DNA from: Pseudomonadota bacterium
Lineage (GTDB): Bacteria > Pseudomonadota > Alphaproteobacteria > Rhizobiales > Tepidamorphaceae
Direction of reading: 5' to 3'
Assembly (NCBI GenBank): GCA_023435545.1
Contig: JAEYRQ010000403.1
Location: 1-12,219, forward strand
DNA length: 12,219 nt
Every line of letters begins with the position of its first letter. Within the stretch, counting starts at the first letter, position 1. A program made the translations under genes and the position numbers. Shown piece after piece: positions 1 through 5,491 of this stretch. The notes under the pieces are model-generated. The model was not told the DNA's origin and did no database searches. It saw only the letters and a program-made list of their open reading frames with translations.

Positions 1-453
1 CAGGAGTCCCGGGCCGTGCGTGTGCACCGCGATGATGTGCACGTCGCCGAACTGCTCGCGCAGGTGCTTGTCGTAGAACTCCCAGGCCGCCAGAGACGTC
101 TGCTCGCCACTGGCGGGCATGAACGGCAGCTCGAATGCCTCGGTGCCCGGGAAGCGACCGGGGGTGTAGCCCGGAAGCGTCCAGACGATGTCGGCGCCGC
201 CGTCGCGCGCCTGGTCGTACAGCGCCGGTGGCGCACCGCCGAGCTGCATCGCCGGGTACAGTTCGAACTTGATCCGTCCGTCGGACTCGGCCTCCACCTT
301 CTCCGCCCACGGCTTGATGAAATTCGCCGGAATCGGCGCCTGAGCCGGCAGGAACTGGTGGATCTTCAGGACGACGTCCTCGGCTGCGGCCGGGATCGCG
401 GTCGAGCCCAGCAGGCCGATTGCGGCCGCCAGCGCAAGTGCGGTGTGTCTCAT
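1..453 (-). CDS. dctP: TRAP transporter solute-binding protein, DctP family (partial, N-terminal 151 residues)
   Basis: This is the periplasmic receptor of a tripartite ATP-independent periplasmic transporter, which captures an organic acid and hands it to the DctQM membrane proteins. The ATG is at 453-451 on the minus strand, behind a good ribosome site (GGGAGGG). The frame is open to the left edge, so the C-terminal half and any dctQM genes lie outside. Residues 1-24 are a Sec signal peptide: Arg-His, then an Ala/Leu-rich core, with likely cleavage at PAAA|ED. The mature start (VVLKIHQFLPAQAP) and the stretch with KPWAEKVEAESDGRIKFELY near residues 47-66 are the characteristic DctP opening. 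Then come the GGAPPALYDQ and DIVWTLPGYTPGRFPG segments typical of the family. The ligand cannot be read from sequence. The divergent PobR-like regulator and nearby pca genes suggest an aromatic or related carboxylate (inference). The family call is firm. Confidence 0.9.
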   Translation of the reverse strand, partial: MRHTALALAAAIGLLGSTAIPAAAEDVVLKIHQFLPAQAPIPANFIKPWAEKVEAESDGRIKFELYPAMQLGGAPPALYDQARDGGADIVWTLPGYTPGRFPGTEAFELPFMPASGEQTSLAAWEFYDKHLREQFGDVHIIAVHTHGPGLL

Positions 454-529
454 CACAAAACCCTCCCAAGGCAGTGCTTCATATCGGGCTGCCGTTTCGA
501 CGCGGCAGTTTATTGTGCTTGTGCAATCG

Positions 530-558
530 ATTATCCGCGATGGCTAGATGCTGCGCAA
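530..558 (-). promoter_or_regulatory. Predicted sigma70-type promoter for dctP
   Basis: Read on the minus strand, TTGCGC (558-553) and GATAAT (535-530) are separated by exactly 17 bases. The -10 box matches the consensus at five of six positions, and the -35 keeps the TTG core. Transcription would begin near 523 and give a leader of about 70 bases before the dctP ATG. A tandem TTGTGC repeat (513-524), within an ATTG-N8-CAAT inverted repeat (512-527), lies over the predicted start site, where a repressor could act. This is pattern matching only. Confidence 0.4.
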
Positions 559-631
559 CCGACAGGCCGCCGCACATGGTCGTATGCCGAGCATTTGTTC
601 GCACTGCGGGCAAGGACGGCGTGCCCGGACG

Positions 632-660
632 TTCACCAGAACGGGGGCCGCGCTTATGAT
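632..660 (+). promoter_or_regulatory. Predicted sigma70-type promoter for the AraC-family regulator
   Basis: TTCACC (632-637) and TATGAT (655-660) are separated by exactly 17 bases. The -10 matches consensus at five of six positions and the -35 at four of six. The predicted start near 667 gives a leader of about 70 bases before the ATG at 739, containing the CTGCCGGCAG palindrome. It supports starting the regulator at 739 and not at a far-upstream in-frame codon. Confidence 0.4.
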
Positions 661-738
661 GGCGGTAGCCGGCGCCACGCAAGCAGACAAGCGGAGCTGC
701 CGGCAGGACTCCCGACGACTGCCGGATGTCTCTTAGTG

Positions 739-1638
739 ATGTCGATGACTGCCGCGATCCCGCAATTCCATCTTTACGGCGAGAGCGCAGACGATCAGGT
801 CTTCGATTTCGTGCACATCGAGACAATCGCTTGGCGGTCCAGACGCCATGCCTGGAGGATCGCACCGCACAGCCACCGCCATCTCGGACAGGTTCTGTTC
901 ATCTCTGCCGGGGGCGGCGAGATGACCTTCGAGGAAACGCGACAACCGTTCACGGCGCCGGCGCTGATCTTCGTGCCGCCGCTGGCGGTGCACGGCTTTC
1001 ACTTCGAGAGGGGCACGCGCGGCTACGTGCTGTCCTATTCGGAGGACGTCGTGCGCTGCGTGCGCGATGCGGGAGATACCTTGGCCGGCCGGCTCGCCGA
1101 GGGCCATCGGCAGGTCATTGTTCCGTTCGGGCCGGAGGACGACCTGTCCCGACTGGCGGACCTTTGCGGTCTGCTCGCCGAGGAGCACGAGCTCGGGCGC
1201 GACGGCCACAGGCTCGCAATGCGTGCCTGCATGACGCTGCTGGTGGTCGAAGCCGGTCGGCTGGCCGCGAGCCGCTCGCGCCACCAGGGCGTTACGCTCA
1301 GGCGGCGCGACACCATGGTCGACCGGCTGAGGGATCTGGTGGAGGCAGACTTCCGGCGCACCCGGCGCCTGTCCGACTACGCCGACGCGCTCGGCCTGAC
1401 ATCCGACCGACTGAACGACCATTGCAAGCGGGTGGCGGGCGTCACGGCGGGCCATCTCGTCCGCCAGCGGGTGGTGACCGAGGCCAAGCGCCAGCTGATG
1501 TTCACCGGCCAGTCGGTCGGCGAGATCGCCTACGACCTCGGCTTCGGCGACCCGACCCACTTCACCCGCTTCTTCCGCCGCTACACCGGCACCACTCCCC
1601 AAGCCTTCCGCGAGGGGCGGGGCAGGCAGCAGGGATGA
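739..1638 (+). CDS. AraC-family transcriptional regulator, PobR-like (299 aa)
   Basis: This is a cytoplasmic DNA-binding regulator. The N-terminal half is a cupin effector-binding domain: IPQFHLYGE at residues 7-15, the PHSHRHLGQVLFI strand, then the VPPLAVHGFHF segment. It closely resembles PobR-type activators that sense 4-hydroxybenzoate. The C-terminal ~90 residues hold the paired AraC helix-turn-helices: LSDYADALGLTSDRLNDHCK near 211-230, and SVGEIAYDLGF followed by DPTHFTRFFRR near 259-281. The family signature ending GTTPQAFRE is intact. The frame stays open upstream to position 16, but that stretch is antisense to dctP; the PobR-like N-terminus begins at 739. Ribosome site is weak (GGATG about 11 bases upstream), and the ATG at 745 is an alternative start. 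It is divergent from dctP and convergent with pcaC (31-base gap). Likely targets are dctP, the pca operon, or a pobA-like gene elsewhere (inference); the effector is not proven. Confidence 0.88.
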   Translation: MSMTAAIPQFHLYGESADDQVFDFVHIETIAWRSRRHAWRIAPHSHRHLGQVLFISAGGGEMTFEETRQPFTAPALIFVPPLAVHGFHFERGTRGYVLSYSEDVVRCVRDAGDTLAGRLAEGHRQVIVPFGPEDDLSRLADLCGLLAEEHELGRDGHRLAMRACMTLLVVEAGRLAASRSRHQGVTLRRRDTMVDRLRDLVEADFRRTRRLSDYADALGLTSDRLNDHCKRVAGVTAGHLVRQRVVTEAKRQLMFTGQSVGEIAYDLGFGDPTHFTRFFRRYTGTTPQAFREGRGRQQG

Positions 1639-1669
1639 CGTGCAGGTTAGGCCCGTTCGACAGACGCCA

Positions 1670-2059
1670 CTATGGCTGCGCGCCATCCATCTCGGCGAAC
1701 ACCTCTTTCGCCAGACGGAATGCCGTGTTTGCGGCAGGCACGCCACAGTAGATGGCCGATTGCAGCAGCGCCTCGACGATCTCGGCGCGGGTTACGCCGC
1801 ATGCCGACGAGGCGCGCAGGTGGAGCTTGAATTCCTCCTCGTGGCCTAGGGCGAGCAGCATCACGATCGTCAGAAGGCTCCGGGTTCGGCGGTCTAGACC
1901 CGGCCGGTCCCAGATCTCGCCCCAGGCGTAGCGGGTAATCAGGTTCTGGAATTCGCGGTCGACCTCGGTCGCACGCGACATCGACCGGTCGACATGTGCA
2001 TCGCCGAGCACGGCACGCCGGTTGGTCAGGCCACGGTTCAGGCGGTCGGAGTCATTCAT
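1670..2059 (-). CDS. pcaC: 4-carboxymuconolactone decarboxylase (129 aa)
   Basis: This enzyme decarboxylates 4-carboxymuconolactone to 3-oxoadipate enol-lactone, the step after PcaB and before PcaD in protocatechuate breakdown; it is cytoplasmic. The length is standard for PcaC. Family landmarks are GLTNRRAVLGDAHVDRS at 10-26, LITRYAWGEIWDRPGLDRRT at 40-59, the GHEEEFKLHLRAS helix, and a CGVPAANTAF segment near the C-terminus. There is no CxxC, so it is the decarboxylase and not the peroxidase-like AhpD branch. The ATG sits one base beyond the pcaD stop, so the two are translationally coupled as the last genes of pcaBDC. It ends 31 bases from the convergent regulator; no clear terminator hairpin was found in that gap. 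It is a stand-alone gene, not the PcaL fusion of some actinobacteria. Confidence 0.93.
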   Translation of the reverse strand: MNDSDRLNRGLTNRRAVLGDAHVDRSMSRATEVDREFQNLITRYAWGEIWDRPGLDRRTRSLLTIVMLLALGHEEEFKLHLRASSACGVTRAEIVEALLQSAIYCGVPAANTAFRLAKEVFAEMDGAQP

Positions 2060-2060
2060 T

Positions 2061-2840
2061 TCAGGCTCTCAGAAAGGTTGAAACAGCGGCGCTGAAGGCT
2101 TTCTCTTGCTCAATATTCGACAGGTGGGCGGCATCGAGCAGCGTAAGCTGCGCGGCGGGAATACTCGAGGCCAATTCCTCTGCCATGCTTGCCGGTGTGG
2201 CGGGGTCGCGGGTGCCGCCGATCACCAGCGAGGGGATACGGATGGACTTCACCGCCTCGCGCTGGTCCATGTCGCGGATGGCCGCGCAGCAGCCAGCATA
2301 GCCCGCCGCCGGCGTATCGAGCAGCATCTGGCGAACAGGGGTGACCTTCTCCGGATGCGCGGCGCGGAACTCAGGCGTAAACCAGCGCTCGATCACCGCC
2401 TCGGTCAATGCCGCCATACCCGAGGCTGTCACCGTCTCGATCCGTTGCGTCCAGAGTTCCGGCGGGCCGAGAAGCGTTCCGGTGTTGCAGAGCACCAGGC
2501 GCTCGATCCGGTCGGGCGCATTGGCGCCGAGCCACATGCCGACCATCCCACCCATCGACAACCCGCAGAAGCGCGCCTTCCCGATGCCGAGCGCATCGAG
2601 CAATGCCAGGGCATCGCGGCCTAGCCGGTCGATATCGTAGGCGCCAGTGGGGGCATCCGACCTGCCGTGACCGCGGCTGTCGTAGCGCAAAATCCTGTAC
2701 TCCCCGGCCAGTGCATCGGACTGCCCCTCCCACATTTCCAGCCGGGTCCCGAGCGAATTCGAGAACATCAGCCAGGGTTTGCCCGGCGTGCCTGAGACTT
2801 CGTAGTAGATCCGCGCCCCATCGGCGTCGATGTGTGGCAT
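2061..2840 (-). CDS. pcaD: 3-oxoadipate enol-lactonase (259 aa)
   Basis: This is an alpha/beta hydrolase that opens 3-oxoadipate enol-lactone to beta-ketoadipate in the cytoplasm. Visible elements are the oxyanion region FSNSLGTRLEMW (26-37), YDSRGHGRSD (53-62), the nucleophile elbow GLSMGG with Ser95, GGTRDPATP with the acid Asp212, and AAHLSNIEQ with His239. This triad and LSNIEQ ending are typical of PcaD. The length matches the family. The ATG is preceded by GGGGAGGA at good spacing and lies 15 bases after the pcaB stop, so it is the middle gene of pcaBDC. A general alpha/beta hydrolase is the only alternative, and the PcaB and PcaC neighbours make that unlikely. Confidence 0.93.
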   Translation of the reverse strand: MPHIDADGARIYYEVSGTPGKPWLMFSNSLGTRLEMWEGQSDALAGEYRILRYDSRGHGRSDAPTGAYDIDRLGRDALALLDALGIGKARFCGLSMGGMVGMWLGANAPDRIERLVLCNTGTLLGPPELWTQRIETVTASGMAALTEAVIERWFTPEFRAAHPEKVTPVRQMLLDTPAAGYAGCCAAIRDMDQREAVKSIRIPSLVIGGTRDPATPASMAEELASSIPAAQLTLLDAAHLSNIEQEKAFSAAVSTFLRA

Positions 2841-2855
2841 CCGTTCCTCCCCGCG

Positions 2856-4199
2856 TCAGTTCCGCCGCCGCGTCCAGCGTGCGACGGCCTCGTCGATGCT
2901 CTCCCCGGCGACGCCGAGATAGTCCTCCGGCTGCAGGACCCGCTCGATGCGATCGGTTCCGAGTGTGGACACGGCGGTATCGTCCTCGAGGGCTGCCTCC
3001 CGCAGGCTCCGGTTTCCGGCGACCGCTCGCTTCACCAGGCGCTGGACGAGATGGTGCGCCTCGTGCCGGCCGAGTTGCGGCGCGAGCGCCATCATCAGCG
3101 CCTCCGCCATCAGCGCCCCGCCTCCGATCTCGAGGTTGGCGCGCATGCGCGCCGAATCGACCTCGAGGCCCTCGATCACGTCGCGGACATGCGACAGTGC
3201 GCCGGCCGTGCCAAGGAACAGGTCGGGCAGCACCGTCCATTCCATGTGCCAGCCCCCCGCGCCGCGCTCGTGCTCCTGCGGCAGGGCGGCAATCAGGTCG
3301 GCAGCGAGCCCGTTCGCCCTCAGCGCCGCAGCGCGCACCGCGGGAGCCGCCACGGGGTTTCGCTTCTGGGGCATGGTCGACGACCCGCCCTTGCCGGGAG
3401 CGGCTGGCTCGAAAGCCTCGCCGACCTCCGCCTGCATCAGCAGCACGATGTCGCCCGCGACCTTCGCCAACGCCCCCGTGAGCACTGCCAGTTCGCAGCC
3501 GAGCCGGGCGACCCTGTCGCGGGATGCGTGCCAGGCGAGCGGCGGCACCGGCAATGCCAGCAGGCGGCCGAGTGCGTCGCGCACGACGCCGGCCGAAGGT
3601 CCGAGCGCCGCGAGCGTTCCGGCGGCGCCCCCGAACTGCAGGATGCAGGCCACGTCGACAGCCTCTTGCAGCCGGTCGCGGCAGCGCATCGCCATGTCCA
3701 GCCACTGCGCGGCCTTGAATCCGAGCGTGACGGGGAGGGCGGGTTGCAGCAGCGTGCGGCCCGCCATGACGGTGTTGCGATGTGTTGCGGCGAGAGCGGC
3801 GAGTGCGTCGCAGAGATGTACGAGGTCCTCATCGAGCAGCGCTGCGGCGCGCCGCCCGACAAGCGAGGCGGCCGTATCAATCACGTCCTGGCTGGTCGCG
3901 CCCCAGTGTACCCAGCCGCGGCCAGGCCCCTCGCAATGGGCGGTCAGCGCCTTGACCAGCGGGATGGCCGGATTGCCGGCTATGCGGGTGGCTTGCGCGA
4001 GCGCGCCGATGTCGGCGGTGAAGCTCCGGCAGGCCACGGCTATCGCGTCCCCGGATTGCGGGGGGATCAACCCGGCCTCCACCTCCGCGCGGGCGAGCGC
4101 TGCCTCGAACGCCAGCATGGCGGCAATGCGTGATGCGTCCGACAGGGCCTCCCGCATTGCAGGGGTAGAAAACAGCGGAGACAGCAATCCGGACTCCAC
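2856..4199 (-). CDS. pcaB: 3-carboxy-cis,cis-muconate cycloisomerase (447 aa, GTG start)
   Basis: This member of the fumarase/aspartase superfamily lactonises 3-carboxy-cis,cis-muconate, the product of protocatechuate 3,4-dioxygenase, to 4-carboxymuconolactone. Counting from a TTG two codons upstream, HWGATSQD is at 100-107 and the superfamily signature GSSTMPQKRNP at 274-284; QPALPVTLGFKAAQW near 154-168 and GGWHMEW near 317-323 are typical of bacterial PcaB. The start is ambiguous. The TTG at 4205 has GGAG only one base away, whereas the GTG at 4199 lies 7 bases beyond that GGAG, so GTG is preferred. It is the first gene of pcaBDC. The substrate-generating dioxygenase pcaGH is not in the window, although many alphaproteobacterial operons carry it together with pcaDCB. 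An adenylosuccinate lyase identity is excluded by the PcaB-like motifs and neighbours. Confidence 0.93.
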   Translation of the reverse strand: MESGLLSPLFSTPAMREALSDASRIAAMLAFEAALARAEVEAGLIPPQSGDAIAVACRSFTADIGALAQATRIAGNPAIPLVKALTAHCEGPGRGWVHWGATSQDVIDTAASLVGRRAAALLDEDLVHLCDALAALAATHRNTVMAGRTLLQPALPVTLGFKAAQWLDMAMRCRDRLQEAVDVACILQFGGAAGTLAALGPSAGVVRDALGRLLALPVPPLAWHASRDRVARLGCELAVLTGALAKVAGDIVLLMQAEVGEAFEPAAPGKGGSSTMPQKRNPVAAPAVRAAALRANGLAADLIAALPQEHERGAGGWHMEWTVLPDLFLGTAGALSHVRDVIEGLEVDSARMRANLEIGGGALMAEALMMALAPQLGRHEAHHLVQRLVKRAVAGNRSLREAALEDDTAVSTLGTDRIERVLQPEDYLGVAGESIDEAVARWTRRRN

Positions 4200-4221
4200 C
4201 TGCAATCTCCCCGATCCGCGC

Positions 4222-4258
4222 GGCCTCCGCCCGCGGGCAGACTATGCGCGCGGAGGCC
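4222..4258. promoter_or_regulatory. Candidate operator: 9-bp perfect inverted repeat between pcaB and coxG
   Basis: GGCCTCCGC (4222-4230) and its exact complement GCGGAGGCC (4250-4258) are separated by 19 bases. The arm centres are 28 bases apart. On the pcaB side the arms bracket the predicted -10 box, one in the spacer and one just past the start site, which suits repression. On the coxG side the repeat lies upstream of the predicted promoter, which suits activation. No binding family is assigned. A hairpin in the pcaB leader is the main alternative. Confidence 0.4.
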
Positions 4259-4268
4259 CCGGAGTCAC
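4241..4268 (-). promoter_or_regulatory. Predicted sigma70-type promoter for pcaBDC
   Basis: On the minus strand, GTGACT (4268-4263) and CATAGT (4246-4241) are spaced by 16 bases. Each matches the consensus at four of six positions. Transcription would start near 4234, leaving about 35 bases before the GTG of pcaB. The 9-bp inverted repeat overlaps this promoter. Confidence 0.35.
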
Positions 4269-4274
4269 GCGCCG

Positions 4275-4303
4275 CTGCAATTCGGCCTCGTCTGGGCTAC
4301 AGT
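4275..4303 (+). promoter_or_regulatory. Predicted weak sigma70-type promoter for coxG
   Basis: CTGCAA (4275-4280) and TACAGT (4298-4303) are spaced by 17 bases. The -35 is poor (three of six matches) and the -10 moderate (four of six). A weak -35 with an inverted repeat just upstream is the usual layout of an activator-dependent promoter. The predicted start near 4310 leaves a leader of about 23 bases before the ATG at 4333. Confidence 0.3.
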
Positions 4304-4332
4304 CTCGCCCCGCCGTGGAGGAGGAGTGGCCC

Positions 4333-4803
4333 ATGTCGATGAAGATGTCCGGCGAATACGAACTGCCCGCTGATCGGCAGACCGTTTGGAACGCGCTCAA
4401 CGATCCCGATGTCCTTGCGGCCTGCATCCCAGGCTGCGAGAGCTTCGAAAAAGTGAGTGACACGGAGTTTTCCGCCGTCGCCGTCAGCAAGATCGGCCCG
4501 GTGAAGGCCCGCTTCAAAGGCGACGTGGCGCTCTCTGATATCGACCCGCCGAACGGATACCGGATTTCAGGGCAGGGGCAGGGCGGAGTCGCGGGATTCG
4601 CGAAGGGCGGCGCGGTGGTGAGCCTGCGCGACGGCGAGAACGGCGGCACGGTGCTGGCCTACGAGGTCGACGCTCAGGTGGGGGGCAAGATCGCCCAGAT
4701 CGGCCAGCGGCTCGTCAACGGGGCGGCCAAGAAGACCGCCGACCAGTTCTTCGAGAATTTCCGCAAGCGCCTGGCCCCCGGCGACGCACCCGATGCGGCT
4801 TGA
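4333..4803 (+). CDS. coxG: CoxG-like SRPBCC-domain protein (156 aa)
   Basis: CoxG is a small START/SRPBCC-fold protein linked to Mo hydroxylases of the CO dehydrogenase type; in Oligotropha it helps recruit the enzyme to the membrane. The family run is clear: MSGEYELPADRQTVWNAL at the N-terminus, PDVLAACIPGCESFEKV, then KIGPVKARFKGDV, and YRISGQGQGGVAGFAKGGA. It ends in an amphipathic stretch (NGAAKKTADQFFENFRKRL). There is no C-terminal membrane helix or long linker, so any membrane link here must be indirect. The ATG at 4333 follows GAGGAG with a 6-base spacer and fits the family N-terminus; ATG codons at 4339 and 4345 are less well placed. It precedes coxS by 163 bases and is divergent from pcaB. 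A general polyketide cyclase-like name is possible, but context favours CoxG. Confidence 0.9.
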   Translation: MSMKMSGEYELPADRQTVWNALNDPDVLAACIPGCESFEKVSDTEFSAVAVSKIGPVKARFKGDVALSDIDPPNGYRISGQGQGGVAGFAKGGAVVSLRDGENGGTVLAYEVDAQVGGKIAQIGQRLVNGAAKKTADQFFENFRKRLAPGDAPDAA

Positions 4804-4889
4804 CCGCAGGGCATATAGGGTACAAGAATCGGCCGAAACCGAACCGATGTGAGGGGCAGACCGTAGCCGAGCGCGCGAACTTGCGGATT

Positions 4890-4914
4890 TTCCCCCGATT
4901 TCCCGCACCTTCCC
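4890..4914 (+). promoter_or_regulatory. Three helically phased TTCCC repeats upstream of coxS
   Basis: TTCCC begins at 4890, 4900 and 4910, exactly 10 bases apart, so all three copies face the same side of the helix. They lie 53-77 bases before the coxS ATG, in the 163-base gap after coxG. The rest of that gap holds only a poor promoter candidate (TTGACC at 4800-4805 with AAGAAT at 4824-4829, an 18-base spacer). The array could be an activator site for coxSLM; no known binding family is assigned. Confidence 0.3.
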
Positions 4915-4933
4915 GACCGATAACAACAGAGGC

Positions 4934-4951
4934 CCGGACGCATCAGTCCGG
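4934..4951 (+). promoter_or_regulatory. Small hairpin abutting the coxS ribosome-binding site
   Basis: CCGGAC (4934-4939) pairs perfectly with GTCCGG (4946-4951) around a 6-base loop. Its 3' arm runs into the purine-rich ribosome site GGAGGAGGAG (4950-4959) that precedes the coxS ATG at 4967. This could affect translation initiation or protect the 5' end of the message. A 6-bp stem in GC-rich DNA may also be chance. Confidence 0.3.
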
Positions 4952-4966
4952 AGGAGGAGAGCAGAC

Positions 4967-5458
<492 letters not shown>

Positions 5459-5491
5459 GACATCCAATTCAAGTCTCTGGGAGGAGACGCC

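Larger units (their letters stand above)
489..725. repeat. Recurrent CTGCCG/CGGCAG motif in the dctP-araC intergenic region
   Basis: The hexamer CTGCCG, or its complement CGGCAG, occurs at 489-494, 503-508, 697-702, 701-706 and 719-724. The first two form an inverted repeat with an 8-base gap in the predicted dctP leader. The 697-706 copy is a perfect 10-base palindrome, CTGCCGGCAG, in the predicted araC leader, with another direct copy 13 bases further on. The placement on both divergent leaders could reflect binding sites of the adjacent AraC-family regulator. GC-rich DNA produces such hexamers by chance, so the call is tentative. Nothing else gene-like was seen in 454-738 apart from the two promoters. 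Confidence 0.3.

Noticed and set aside
16..738. Upstream in-frame extension of the AraC regulator giving a 540-residue protein
   Set aside because: The stretch is antisense to the clear dctP coding region, has no domain resemblance, and predicted promoters for both genes lie inside it. The family N-terminus starts at 739.
1639..1669. Terminator between the convergent regulator and pcaC
   Set aside because: The 31-base gap contains no convincing stem or T-run on either strand.
2371..3705. A 444-codon minus-strand frame overlapping pcaB and pcaD
   Set aside because: It is out of frame with both genes, Arg/Gly-rich and has no motifs, whereas pcaB and pcaD explain the same DNA fully.
2947..4332. 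Long plus-strand frame leading into coxG
   Set aside because: It is the complement of pcaB, with Ser/Arg/Ala-rich nonsense content. Only the part from the ATG at 4333 matches a protein family.
4800..4829. Promoter TTGACC-N18-AAGAAT (or -N15-TACAAG) for coxS
   Set aside because: The -35 core is good but neither -10 has both fit and spacing, so it was noted only in the intergenic entry and not listed as a promoter.
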